From contig NC_089766.1 in assembly GCF_040412425.1 (NCBI RefSeq), positions 19,224,700 to 19,288,699 of the forward strand: a stretch of 64,000 bases of DNA, written 5' to 3'. The stretch is from Macrobrachium rosenbergii. Its lineage: Eukaryota; Arthropoda; Malacostraca; Decapoda; Palaemonidae. Position 1 is the first letter of the stretch. The number at the start of each line of letters is the position of its first letter. Of the stretch, positions 28,970 to 44,812 are shown piece by piece. A program made the position numbers and the translations under genes. The notes beneath the pieces were generated by a model. The model saw only the letters and a program-made list of their open reading frames with translations, was not told the DNA's origin and searched no databases.

Positions 28970-29140
28970 ACAGTGATTCTGTCACAGGACTCTAGTGTTG
29001 AGTTCACTGGCAGAATATTCTGCAGACCCCATCTGACCGTGCAGCAAACAGGGGCACAGAGGCAGGCAAGTCTCCTTCAAAACCTTTTATATGGTTCCCC
29101 AAGTCCGTCATCAGTTTAATTAGGACAAGGTAATGAGCTT
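28970..29140. repeat. Deletion-rich copy of 29705-30145
   Basis: Word order matches 29705-30145 (ACAGTGATTCT, CACAGGACTCTAGTGTTG, CAGACCCCAT, GACCGTGC, GAGGCAGGCAA, CCCCAAGT, GTCCGTCATCAGT, AGGACAAGGTAATG) while more than half of that sequence is missing. Confidence 0.7.
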
Positions 29141-29189
29141 TCGAGATTATATTCATATTACACTCAAATGTTATTACAGGAAAAGACAT

Positions 29190-29495
<306 letters not shown>

Positions 29496-29704
29496 ATAAG
29501 ATTATGCTGACAGCATGATTGCACCTGCATATCTTGTACAAAGCCAGCCTACACTGCCTCAAATTAGAATCAAAATGAACAATTAAAGAGCAGAGACAAT
29601 TTCTTTGTCAGGTCAACTAGATCCTTCAGATTTAGAGTTTCCTATTCAAAGGAGCAAGAGCTAATCACCAGCCGACCTAACCCCTCCGATCTCAATCCTC
29701 TTTT

Positions 29705-30145
29705 CTTGAAACAGTGATTCTCACTCTCTCCTCCTCTCACAGGACTCTAGTGTTGGGGTTAGTGGATTAATGGCCGCTGGCATAGCCAGAGGACACCAGT
29801 AGTGAGGAGAAAGTTGATGTGAGAACTGATTGACCTTCCAGGGCTTGGCGCCAGAAGTTAAATTAGCGAAACCTACGTGGTTACCATTTTGTCGCCCCAA
29901 CTCCCATCGTGTTTTACAGATCTGTGACCCGTGGGTCAGTCAGACCCCATAAAAGTTGAGCTGCTGACCGTGCCCGGCAGAGACCGACCAGAGATTCCGA
30001 GAGAACCAGACAAGAGGCAGGCAACCTCTCTCCTTCAACCCCTTTACCTCTTGACCTAGCTTTCTCCCTCCCCCTTTCCCCAAGTGCATGATAGTCCGTC
30101 ATCAGTAGCCCTTGAAACAGAGACGTCCTATGAGGACAAGGTAAT
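29705..30145. other. Unassigned segment, fuller version of 28970-29140
   Basis: Moderately GC-rich, non-repetitive. It ends in GAGGACAAG followed by GTAATG, which could be a splice donor, but no acceptor or long frame supports an exon. The minus-strand frame 30102-29914 has no domain. Confidence 0.35.
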
Positions 30146-30820
30146 GTGAAACGTTGTATACAAAGATTGCAGGTAGCCTTTCCTTCTTCTATTACTACGC
30201 TTTTTCATCAAATGTTCCTTTTCCATACCTGGAGTGATATTAGTGATCTGTTTGTTGATAATTATTTTGCATTGATGAAGTGTTATTATTGTGCTTTATT
30301 TGAGTATCTTTTTGTGAACATTTATGAGAGAGGAATCCCCTGCCTTCAGCAGAACCTCCACAGTGCCAAGATCCATTCATCAGGTAACGTCTTGACTGTA
30401 TCATTGTAGATCAGACCTCAATTTTTCGTTTTTGAATTTTTTGCCTGGTTTTACTAATTTTATTTTGTCCCATCATTAAATGATAAGATGGGCCAGTGGT
30501 GTCAAGATTATTTTCGTCTTTTTACGATTTTTAAGTTTTTTAAGTTTACGTTCTTTTATATCTTTGTATCCTGATTTGTTTTGAAATTTCAGTCTGCAGA
30601 CTCAGGATGTCAATGTAGTAAATCTATGTATTTTGTCGAAATATTCTAAAAGTACTTGTTGTCAAGTGTTTTCAAATACCACCCATTGCTATAATGTATC
30701 AGGATGGTTAGCGGCCCTCCACAACCTTGAAATAATTGTCAATACATTTTTGTCATTACCTTTGGATTTTCTCTTATAATTACCTGTATAACTAATTGAT
30801 ATGAATATATATATATATTA
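30146..30820. other. Unassigned AT-rich sequence
   Basis: No gene, repeat family or RNA signal that I can support. Confidence 0.4.
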
Positions 30821-30857
30821 ATGTATGTGGTATATAATATTATGGTATAGATATATG

Positions 30858-31114
<257 letters not shown>

Positions 31115-31487
31115 CCGTCCGCGTATGTCCCTAATAATAATAGAAATCATTTAGAAGTCATTGAAGATACAGATCCATTTATTCGACTTTCACATTTATC
31201 ATGTGAATGTTTTCTTTTAGGAGACTTCACCCAACGTTTGGGAAGGCTCCGACATTATTGCTATTTCCACCGTCCAAATCCAAATATCCAAACCAGTAAG
31301 ACTACTGGACGGACGGAAATCTCCGGACGCAGGTGCTACACGTATTATAGACCACAAATATGGATCCAGACCTCCCACTTTCTGCTGGACAGCAAAAAAA
31401 AAAAAAAAAAAAAAAAAATGAAAAATTTCCCTCTGTTTCCACTGAGCTATCCCGTCAAGTTCAGACGAAATTTGTAGAATTATGACG

Positions 31488-31943
31488 GAGATCGCTTCCA
31501 CTCTCTCACTTTCTCCGGCGAATACTTATTCACCTGTAATTATACCATTAAATTGCAACATATGCTTCCTGGTAATGACCGTTCTATCTAATGGTCAGCT
31601 AAAGAGCTGAAAGAGATGCTGACGATTCCCAACCAGTAATTGAGTGCTTCGAGAAACGGAATATTCATTTAAAGCAACGATAATATGGCCTAAGAGTAAA
31701 TGAGACCTTTGCATCTTCCAAGGAAAAATTTGTTCTTTGCAAAAATGTCAAAAAGAAATTACTTCCTTCAGAGAGCAAGGAAACCCTGAAGTTGCAAATG
31801 GGATCCCTCTGAAGGACGATGGACACAAGATCTCTTATCAGTTAATGTCACCATTTTATCAGAGCATTTGACTCAGAAGCATCATCAAGTAAGTGTTTTC
31901 AGATATGAAACAACCGAGAGGAGGATCGGAAAGCGTAAACGAC

Positions 31944-31995
<52 letters not shown>
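31488..31995. repeat. Segmental block B, copy 2, with terminal (GA)n
   Basis: Diverged copy of 16888-17330. The (GA)n tract is at about 31948-31995. Confidence 0.6.
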
Positions 31996-31998
<3 letters not shown>

Positions 31999-32127
31999 CT
32001 CTTAACGTTCCTTTAATTTAGAAAGAACGAGACTTCAATGTATTATAACAGGCTCATCTTTTCTTTTTGAGTCTGATAAATAAAAAATTTATCTGTCAAG
32101 GAAATTATAGCGATCAATAAATCTGTA

Positions 32128-32200
32128 CTCAAGTGGGAATCGAACCCAGGACTCTCAAATAACAGGTAATGGCTCTACCAACTGATCTACACAGGTCACT
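32128..32200 (-). repeat. tRNA-like sequence (SINE head or tRNA relic)
   Basis: The minus strand reads TAGATCAGTTGGTAGAGC (A box and D arm) and GGGTTCGATTCCC (B box and T arm) at the right spacing. The acceptor arms do not pair well and no clear anticodon stem forms, so a functional tRNA is unlikely. Confidence 0.5.
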
Positions 32201-32694
32201 TGTTTGATATCTTTATAATCATTTGATATAAAATATGAAAGTTTGTCAGTATCGATGAAGCATTACAGGGAGAACGTGGTCAAGAATTATATAGAATCAT
32301 TAATCACACTCTTAGTTAGACCACAGCAACGGGAAAGCTAACACACAATATTTCTCAAAATAGCACAGCGAAAAAAAAGAGACTAATTATTTCAAAAGAC
32401 TACAGTGTTAGGAACAAATAATTACTGCCAACGTGGAGTTCCGTTAGTCTTGAAGGTTAGAGATATTATGTATGTATTACTTACTTTCCCCCGATAAATC
32501 TAACGATGAACCTGAAACAGGTAGCCAGTGTTTCTTTGTTGCAAGTTTCTGGGAAGACTCGGGAACTCGAGGAAACCAGGTTTTGACACTCGGTGACGAC
32601 AGAGCAGAAGTCGGAACTGCCAACCCTAAAAATACGGAAGCGAGTTATTGTTGGGAATAATATGTTATTTCAAGTAATATGATCTGTGAAAATT

Positions 32695-32703
32695 TGCTTT
32701 TCC

Positions 32704-32737
<34 letters not shown>

Positions 32738-32740
32738 TAA
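32695..32740. repeat. (GTCT)n microsatellite
   Basis: About ten tetranucleotide units with one TT interruption. Confidence 0.9.
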
Positions 32741-33064
32741 TTTCAGTGACATCTGCCTTTATTACAGGTATAATTTCAGTTTTATCTCCTTATTTGTGAA
32801 AGCTTGTAGCTGTAAGATGAGAGTCGTTCAAGTCATTTGTAGTTCAGTGTCATTCTCGGAAAGCTCGCTTATATCAGTAACAAAGTCATTGCAACGATTA
32901 CTGTAAGATTTCCGGCAAAGGCAGAACGAGCTGAAGGAGAGGCGACGGAATGGCTGTCACCTCCTTGAGGAGAAGCCTTACCCGATGACCCGAAGCAGTG
33001 GTTGTGGTCACTGAGATAAAGAGAATTATAATCTAGATGCACTCTCAGCATCAGCAACAGTTTT

Positions 33065-34250
33065 CGGAGAATTTCTATTACCAGTGCTGGTAATTATCTT
33101 AAGATATCGGTATTTCATTATTAGACTTTTCACCTGATGAGGCCAGGTATTTTATCTGGGAGGCTTACTGTTCATTTTTTTGTCAAATATCTGAAGAAAA
33201 GATAATTACAATCATTACATCATTGAACTCCCAGGTCTAGTCTCACTTTGATGCTCTCTTGATATTGGTATTTATAAGCATCAGGACTCCTGAAAAATCA
33301 GGACTTTGTATTCAAGGGATAGACATTTTAAATATAAGTAAAATAGCCAAAATTTATATCTTGACGTATTTTCACACCAACAGCGTTCTCGTGTGTTTTC
33401 TTTGCTTTATGCAGGAGAAAGAATTCGCTCCCACATTCAGAGAGAAAGAAAAACAAAACAAGGGACTGGCTACACTTCCAACAAAAATGAAAACATTTTA
33501 TAATAAAAACCTCTTGCAACAGTAGTGCAAAGAATTGAGGATGATGAATCGCTAAACAAATCAATAATATTTAAAGGACATAATTTTCCCAGACAGGTCT
33601 GGATAAGTGTCAGCATGCAACAATTTCTTTCTATTACCATTGTAATTATCTTAAGATATTGTAATTATTAGACTTTTTTTATTTTTCCTTACTGTTCTTT
33701 TGTCAAATATCAAGATAATTACAATCAGCAGCATTGAACTACATAGAACTTTGATGCTCTGTTGATATTGGTATTTCAAAACCTGAAAAAATTTGGTCCA
33801 TTTTGAATACAGACAGCGAAAATTTATATCTATTTATATTTAAGTGAGGTGTTTCATTGCTTTATGCGGAGACAGAATTTTACTGAGCCAACAAAACCAG
33901 GAAAAAAATGGTGAATGTAGTTCGCTCATCAAGGTATTTTAAGTCAGACAAGTGCGGATAAGTTTTTACTGCTAATTGTCTTCATGGTTTTGCTTGCATT
34001 GTATTGTTTTATCTTTTCAATCTAATAGATCACAGTAGGGGTCAAAACCTGGAGACACAGCGTCCTTTTAGTTTAGGCTCTGTATGAAGAAAAGGTAAAT
34101 GGTGAATGTAGTTCTCCCTGAAGGTATTTTAAGTTTTTTTTTTTACTGCTAATTGTCTTCATGGTTTGTTCATGTGTTTTATCTCATCAGCTTATAGATC
34201 ACAGTATGTTGAGAGAAGGGTTTTTTATTTAGCTTGTATGAAGATATATA
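33065..34250. repeat. Degenerate local triplication
   Basis: 33065-33600 recurs as 33618-33990 in the same order with many small deletions (TTTCTATTACCA, AATTATCTTAAGATAT, TTGTCAAATATC, TTTGATGCTCT, TTGATATTGGTATTT). The end of copy 2 (ATGGTGAATGTAGTTC ... TGCTAATTGTCTTCATGG ... ATAGATCACAGTA) recurs again at 34100-34210. Non-coding. Confidence 0.7.
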
Positions 34251-34256
34251 TTTTAG

Positions 34257-34380
<124 letters not shown>

Positions 34381-34384
34381 GTGT

Positions 34385-36115
<1,731 letters not shown>

Positions 36116-36119
<4 letters not shown>

Positions 36120-36602
36120 GTAGGATCTAGATATGTGGATATTTAATTGAACGAGGGCAACAGGCCGAGGTCAACAAGAGAGGGGAGGGGTAGATGATCC
36201 TCTCTCTTCCCCAAAAGGCAAAATGTATTGTTGACCCTAGGTAAAGGGGCAGAGGGAAAAAAACACTAGTGTCATTCATGAAATTTATCCAAAAATTTAA
36301 CTGGAGGAATGGTTTTCTTTTTCTTTTAATTCAGCCACCACATATTTAGGCAAAAGGAAGAAAATGTTTCCTGCCGGACACCTGGATCATTCATCTCCTA
36401 AGTCCCTGTGCTCAAATGCATTGCAGTTATCATCGTGGTTTTGGAGACTGTCGTTCCAGATAAAACAAAGGACAATGCCTGTTGGACCCATATCACTTCC
36501 AAACGTCAAAATATTTACTATGTAAAGCAATCTTTCCACTACCTTCTAGTTTAGAGTAAAATGCACTGGAATGACTTCCAGAGAAAAGCTAGAATTACAA
36601 GG

Positions 36603-36657
<55 letters not shown>

Positions 36658-38014
36658 CGATTTAATGTCAATCCCCGGAAATGAGTCCTATAGAATTTGA
36701 CTTTCTTAAGTATGAATTGACTGGATACAGGAGGACTTCGTTGTTCTAAAGCCACGGAAAATTCTTTTTGACAAAAGTTTTGGCACAAATTGAACTTATT
36801 GATAGCTTTCGTTTTCTTTTCATAAAGAATTCCGATAGTCCTATTCCTGTGATAAGTAACAAAGGAATAAGTCACAAGGCTCATTTGGGGTGGAAGAAGT
36901 GTTGAGAAAAGGAAATCAGACCCAAAAGCTCTCCTGCCTGACTGCAGCACCGTTTCCGTAGTTTCTTTCTTTGTCTGGAGAATCTGAAAGGCTTCCTTGG
37001 GCCTCTTAAGAAGTAGAACTTGTTCTTCCAATTAAGACATAAGGGCCATGAGGTATAGCTTAGACATTCTTAAGAATTTTTCAAATGTTTAAGATATAAT
37101 TAGCCTAGATTTAGAGACAAAGTCACGTATCTGTCTCTTGGAGAGTTTTCTATTCTCCGCCGTTCGTAGAATAAAAAAAGAAAAACTCCAACAGCCGAGC
37201 TGTTGATAGAAAAAGAAATCCTCGGAGCCCAAAATAAATTGCATTTTCATGAAGGTGTTATTAAACAGAACATTAAGCTTCCAAAGACCTTTCGCGAGGT
37301 CATAAAGAAAAAATAACTTCTTCTGCCGATCCACTCTTTTCTCTCTGTCGCATGTTTATTACAGGACCTAACTTCGAATCATTGTAGAGTAATTATTTCG
37401 TGAACTGCACAAGGTTACAAGCGTAAAGGTGTCATATTGTAGATGGATGTTATCTTCAGAAAATTGAAACGTTAACAACAGATATGAAAACAACCAGGCA
37501 AGTGACACTGTGTTAAATCAGGTTAGGCTTTGCCACAAGATTTTATTTTTTGTTTAGAAAATGATTGTGAGGAACAGAGACAGTTCCATACTTCCTCGAT
37601 TATAAGATGCTGAGGACTCAAGTTCTAATGGCATAATATAGATGGCCGTCGCTTGTAGTGTGATTAGAGAAGAATGCAGAAGAATGACAAACCTCAAAAA
37701 CTCTAGTGTCTCCCTACTAAGTATGGCTGCCCTGCGTCTTGTTTCCCTCCCAGGAAAGTCGAAAGCCTAGTAATGAATGAGGCCACTAATGGAGCGAGGG
37801 GGCCTTCTACTGGGTCTGATGCACGTGACTGGCAAACAGGATGTGGTGGCGTCACGCAGAGGAAGATTTAGGGAGCCTAAATAATGATGGGACTGACATC
37901 GAAAACGGTGTCATGGTTTTGAAGATGAAGTAAACATAATATGCAAACTCGACGTTATGATAATAGTAAAAAAAATAATAAATTATTTCCTTTCATAATC
38001 GTATGCAAGCAGTC
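36116..38014. other. Unassigned sequence with (CT)n
   Basis: (CT)n at 36606-36655. The minus-strand frame 37031-36546 (161 codons) spans the CT tract and shows no domain; I do not call it. Nothing else recognised in 1.9 kb. Confidence 0.4.
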
Positions 38015-38020
38015 TTTGGA

Positions 38021-38227
38021 GGGATCTTTCCTAGGTAGTGACCCCAAGGGTTTTCGGGGTCGTTTTTATCTCGGACTAATATTTCTCGGGGGTCATTATC
38101 TTTATGATATTTATAGTGTTTTGTTTATGTTGTCACGGTAATCCTCAACGGGCTTGTACTAAACACACCTCAAAGGTAGATACATACCGGGTTCAAACCC
38201 TTGGGGGTCCTACCTAGGAAAGACCCC
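38021..38227. mobile_element. 207-bp MITE with perfect 6-bp target duplication
   Basis: Terminal inverted repeats of about 30 bases: GGGATCTTTCCTAGGTAGTG at the left end, and the right end reads CTACCTAGGAAAGACCCC. Direct repeats TTTGGA flank it at 38015-38020 and 38228-38233. It encodes nothing. Six-base duplications are seen in only a few DNA transposon superfamilies; I cannot assign one. Confidence 0.75.
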
Positions 38228-38239
38228 TTTGGAATGGCA

Positions 38240-39630
38240 GCGTCAGCAGTCTGTCAAATTCCCAAGGCAAACATTTTCTCTTTGGTATTAAAAATTCCTC
38301 TCGTTTTCCTGAACTTGAATTGATTGAAGAACAATCCTGAACTGCGACAAAGGTGTTCAGCTGAAATAACTTTCCTCTTCCAATTAATTCTTGACTGCTG
38401 GTAACATTTTCAACATTCTTGCCAAACATTTCAGATTCCTGAAGAATAATGTCAATTAATACTCTCAAAAACTTTATTTATAATGTAAAGGGAAAATATC
38501 CACACGTTTTCCCCGCGAGTAAAGGAGATAGTGCTCAAGTTGTGACCCAGAAGAGAGCTCCAGGCAAAAAGGGCGCACAGTTATTATCCCCGATTCCTTT
38601 TCTCTTCAAAAAAAAAAAAAAATCTCTCATTCAAACACAATGGTCAGTTTCCTTTTCGTTGCTCATCAATTTAGCCATTAATTTTCTATTTATCTAAAAT
38701 ATAATTATATTACTTTATATTCTTCGTTTCACCGTTTCCTTTTCCCACAAAGCATTCCTCAATAGGCCCAGGATTTTTTATCTTTTTTATCTTATAGGAG
38801 TTGGACCCGTTATGAATATTAGTTATAACAATAACTACATGTATTTTGTACCTTAGCTTAGTAGGCACGACCTAATTAATAAGATAGCCACATTTCCTAA
38901 AGAGAAGTATGGCAATAGTATTAAATTTTATAAAATATAAGTCTTCGTCTGATCCCTTACCACCCGTCATATATTTCCGGAAACAATTCCTTCTTCCTCA
39001 TCCCTCTCATTTCCCCTTGGGAAGGGAGTGCTCAGATAATTCTCTCATGTCCCCTGGGACACTTTTCAACGCCTTGGGTAACCCTGGTATCATATGATCT
39101 TTAATTACAAGATAATAACTGAGGAATGTCCCGGTTTTTGCAAGAGGCATGATTGCAGGTAAAATGAATGCACATCGGTCGTGACACTTTTTCCTCTTGT
39201 CGTAGGAAAGCTGTTTTGACCTCACATATCCGGTTTTAATCTCGGGACCTCTCAGATGAGACGCGAGGGCCGCTAACCATCATCATCGCACGTTTTTGAG
39301 TGTCTTGATTTCCAGCACATTCATCCAGTGGAATAATTCGGATAAAACTCTGTCCCTTGACCACTGGGAAGAGGAAAGGGAAGAGGAAATTGTTTCACTT
39401 CCCTCTTGAAATGTTCCATCAGGGGATGGAGCGATTTTGTTTTAATGCAAATATGGTGGGTTTCTCTCTCTCTCTCTCTTTATCTATCAATCTATCTATC
39501 AATTTCTCTCTGTCCTTCTGTGTCTGTCAGTATTTCTCTGTAGTCTCCTTTTCTGCCTGTCTGTTTGCATGTCCACTATAATATTTATTACTCTTTTTAC
39601 AATGAACCGTATCAGAACTCATCATCTTTT
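38240..39630. other. Unassigned sequence
   Basis: No gene or repeat family recognised; short CT and TCTA tracts near 39465-39500. Confidence 0.4.
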
Positions 39631-39632
39631 AT

Positions 39633-40682
<1,050 letters not shown>

Positions 40683-40684
40683 AA

Positions 40685-41090
40685 ACAGTACCTAGGCCCA
40701 ACAGTGAATCCCAGGCCCAGTCTGTAAAACAGGGCACTCCGTGCCCCCCCGGGAAGCACCAGATGAGGGCTCCTCGGCTGAGCCGGATACCCAAAGCTTC
40801 CTTCGGAATCACACGGAGGATCGCTTCCAGTATCCATTTTGATTTGGTCTGATACTGGAAGAAGACTGACGATCCAGCTCCTGCTTCCTGCAGTCCCTCG
40901 GAAGAAGGTGATTCATTCCATCAGCCATTCTGGACTCTTTAGCTCCGGAATCTTGTTTAGGCTCCAACGTCAAACGCAGTTTGCTGAAGAAGATGGAACG
41001 GCTACCGGAAAGGATCTAGTGTTTCTGAGGAATGGCGGGAAGTAAAAGCTCAATCCTATGTCTTTGTTTCAGCGTTAGACTAAATCATCA
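40685..41090. repeat. GC-rich interspersed repeat family 2
   Basis: The minus strand of 40690-40845 matches the plus strand of 53610-53740 (GGAGCCCTC/TTC, CTTCCC..GGGGCACGGAG, ACAGACTGG/ACAAACTGG). The part 40845-41085 matches 53360-53590 and 61490-61700 (GATTCATTC..TCAGCCAT, GGCTCCAACGTCAAAC/GGACTCCAACGTTAAAC, GTTAGACTAAATC). The family is seen three times in this window, once with an inverted half. Confidence 0.6.
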
Positions 41091-41421
41091 TCTTAACGGA
41101 GCGAGCAATGAAACGCCTTCTTCCTGCTCACAGAGAGGGAGGCTCTGAAATAAGAGAAGTGGTTTCATCTTGGCGCCTAATGAGTGCAATGATTTGTCGT
41201 ACAGTAAAAACTCGCTTGTTCAGTTATTCTGCTGTAATTTAAGTCACGAGTTAAAAAAAAAAAAAAAATATGGAAACAGCATTTTCCACTTTGAGAATAA
41301 GAGTCTTTTTTTTACGCTTCGTTTCCCGGTATGATTACATTAAATAAGCCCTCTCATAAACATATGAACCTAAAATTCAGGATAAATACTCGTATATTAG
41401 GTAATTTCCAGGAAAATTTAA

Positions 41422-41423
<2 letters not shown>

Positions 41424-41481
<58 letters not shown>
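41424..41481. repeat. (GA)n microsatellite
   Basis: About 57 bases of GA. Confidence 0.95.
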
Positions 41482-41483
<2 letters not shown>

Positions 41484-41935
41484 CAAAGTGGAATCACCAA
41501 TTTTTCTTCCTTCATGGTGGAGGCATTGGTGAGTGCGACCATTTTCAGACCTTCATCTCCCATCCATGAAGGCGTCTTTCCTCTTCATAAATCTACAGCT
41601 CTTAATCCTTCATAGCAGACCATCTTCCTTTCTCTTCAATCATCCATTCTTCCCTGGGGTCATTCACTGTAGGCCCCATCACCCTTCTTTTGAGAAAAAT
41701 TCTATTCATAATACCTCGAATAATTTGATTTCCACGCTTTCCATTTTTATTCTCCTTCTCTCTGTTATATCAGAAACTCCTACTTTCTTTCTTAGTATCA
41801 TAAACAACTAAAGACTTCACCTCTTCGTTCATTTCGGTTGAATTCTAATTATCGTTAGATTCAGCTTTGGTCTGTTTCTCCTACTAGAAAGTAAAGCTGA
41901 AAGTCCCTATCCTTTTATGTATGCACACAAACACA

Positions 41936-42093
<158 letters not shown>

Positions 42094-42324
42094 ATGTATG
42101 TATGTATGTATATTTTGTTTTCGCCTCTGCTTCTGTAGTTGGTAACCATCGAAATCAAATGCTATGTTTTTTCCTAGTGCACATAAACGGAGCGCAAGCC
42201 ATCTAACAGCAGATAGACAGAGAGACAGAGTATAGGATAAAAATAACCACCAACCCTTTTTCAGAAATGAAGCATATAATAGGGAAATCACACTTTGATC
42301 GGGTTCCTTTTGCCTGTTACACAC

Positions 42325-42655
42325 AAATGCAAGTGCACCCTGCACATAGAAGTGAAGTCAGTGCACCTCATGCAGTGTACTGTAGGCATTTATTTATGGT
42401 TCTTTGAAGCGTCCCTTCGGCCCCAGCTGCAACCCTTTCATTCCTTTTACTGTACCTCTATTCATATTTTCTTTCCCCTATCTTACTTTCCACCCTCTCC
42501 TAACAATTGATTCATTGTGCAACTGCGTGGTTTTCCTCCTGTTACACCTTTCACACTTTTTTTTACTGCCAGTTTCCACTTCAGCGCTGAATGACGTCAT
42601 AGGTCCCAGAGCTTGGCCTTTTGGCTAAAGTTCTATATTCCATTCCTATATTCTA
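42325..42655 (-). repeat. Decapod interspersed repeat
   Basis: On the minus strand the order is GGCCAAGCTCTGGGACCTAT, CATTCAGCGCTGAA, GAAAGGTGTAACAGGAGG, CAATTGTTAGGAGAGGGTGG, GGGGCCGAAGGGACG, ATGCCTACAGTACAC. I recognise this as a repeat that is very common in decapod crustacean sequences (from memory, not checked). It is the clearest taxonomic clue in the window. It encodes nothing. Confidence 0.7.
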
Positions 42656-43092
42656 AAGGCTCAGGTAATCATGCCATGACACCTACAGGGCGAATGAGTT
42701 GCTAGATCGGATAACAAGATAAACCCTGTATAACCTCTTACTGCAATCGGTTTGCAATTCAGTAAAGACCAAATACGTCGCGTGAAAGCATTGCTTTAGG
42801 CTATTGGAAGCCGAGAACGCTTTGCTTTTAGGGATGTGTTAACAGTCACCCTCTGAGGACGATTCCATTAGGTTTATGCCCCAGAGGGTTGCATAAGCAG
42901 GACCTTACCTCCAGCAATGTGCGGAGGCGTTTTGCAGTGTGCTGACTGGGTGTGCTTTGTGGACGTCCTGCAGTCTTCAACTGATTTGGGACGAAGAAGA
43001 AAAACAACTTTTTTGGCCATGTATTGTTCGCTTTAAACATTTGTTGAATATCAATGATTATTTGAGATTAATGGCATATATTAAGTATACCA

Positions 43093-43221
<129 letters not shown>

Positions 43222-43239
43222 TATTATCACATTTGATTC

Positions 43240-43443
43240 ATTTTATCCCACATAACCACAGGTGAAAAATAAGAAACAGGGTGTAGGTCCTGACCGGTTT
43301 TCGTGGAAATAAAGTCGAATCTTGTAGTATATATATTTGTGACTTCTCATACTCTGTATCAGTCCTTCGTCAATGGCTTGGAAATACAGTCGAAACCGGT
43401 CAGGACCTACACCCCGTTTCTTATTTTTCACCTGTGGTTATGT

Positions 43444-43447
<4 letters not shown>
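43240..43447. repeat. Head-to-head inverted PLE tails
   Basis: 43240-43303 (CCACATAACCACAGGTGAAA ... GTCCTGACCGG) is the reverse complement of 43390-43447. Between them is the tail block with TCAGTCCTTCGTCAATGGCT. Each outer end meets a TA array. The plus-strand part matches 1080-1194. Confidence 0.75.
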
Positions 43448-43742
<295 letters not shown>

Positions 43743-43860
43743 GGAATGTGTGCATTTTTCATGTGTACTTGTGTATATTTGGTGCACGTACAGTACATGT
43801 TTACATTTATCTGTATTTATAGGATGATTCGCAATAGTTCTGTTTTTGTCTATAATGATT

Positions 43861-44070
43861 GTCGGACGCAGCCATATTATGACTTTTTATATTTTCATAT
43901 AATATGTTACCGAACTTATTATCAACTAAAAAATTCCCCTTCGGTAACATATATGAAAATATATTATTTCCGAGGTAAAGCGAATTGGATATTAAAGGAC
44001 GTTTGTAGCTTACTGATTGTATATGAATCACGGTGATGTGATAAAAAGTCATAATATGGCTGCGTGCGAC
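43861..44070. mobile_element. 210-bp inverted-repeat element carrying SINE-body sequence
   Basis: About 29-base terminal inverted repeats with one mismatch (left GTCGGACGCAGCCATATTAT, right end ATAATATGGCTGCGTGCGAC). The interior contains the SINE body words TAAAAAATTCCCCTTCGG, AGCGAATTGGATATTAAAGG and ATCACGGTGATGTGAT. No target duplication seen. It may be a non-autonomous DNA element that shares sequence with the SINE, or a palindromic SINE derivative. Confidence 0.5.
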
Positions 44071-44184
44071 AAACGCACTACACGGTTAACATGGCAGAGG
44101 TGGGTGGATATTGTCTCTAAATACAAACACCTGAGTTCGACGGGGATTTGTAGGTGGGAGCCGGTATCCACTTAAGCCTCACTT

Positions 44185-44496
<312 letters not shown>

Positions 44497-44509
44497 AATC
44501 TACAGGATA

Positions 44510-44635
44510 TAAACGAAGTTGAACCTAAGTACCACTATACCTAAGGCTTTTACCTGGGCAGGCTTACTACCTCGCACACCAGCGAGTTTTAGCCCACTTC
44601 AATTGGGTCACTGCAGGATCGGGAAGTTGGCGAAA
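44510..44635. repeat. SINE fragment related to the 50.7-51.5 kb cluster
   Basis: GAAGTTG.AACCT.AGT.CCACT, ACCTGGGCA, and ATCGGGAAGTTGG words are shared with 50820-51310. The last part (44591-44622) is in the opposite orientation to the first, as in that cluster. Confidence 0.5.
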
Positions 44636-44812
44636 CTCGTTGCGTTAAGGGAGCACGAAGTGCCAAGGTCTCTTCAGGCCAAAGACTTCTTGAGGCGGAA
44701 GTACACAAAGGCCCTACCGCTGAAGAGCGGCGGACGATCTTCATCTGCGTCGGGCAACGAGACCGAAGACAGCTTTTCGGAGAAGGAAGAAACGGTGATG
44801 ACTTGCAAGTAG
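44619..44812 (+). CDS. Candidate terminal exon, unknown protein
   Basis: An acceptor-like CACTGCAG ends at 44618. After it one frame is open to a TAG at 44810-44812. The protein piece is basic then acidic: LAKLVALREHEVPRSLQAKD, FLRRKYTKALPLKSGGRSSS, ASGNETEDSFSEKEETVMTC. Third codon positions are GC-rich, unlike the surroundings. I do not recognise the family. Against it: the acceptor lies in the SINE-like fragment, there is no upstream exon, and the open length is modest. It could be an exon that recruited its splice site from a SINE. Confidence 0.25.

Noticed and set aside
32128..32200. Functional tRNA gene
   Set aside because: A and B boxes are good, but acceptor and anticodon stems do not pair convincingly; a SINE or relic fits better. 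A tRNA covariance search would settle it.
36546..37031. 161-codon minus-strand frame
   Set aside because: Includes an Arg-Glu run from a (CT)n tract; no domain; surroundings show no splice or promoter evidence.
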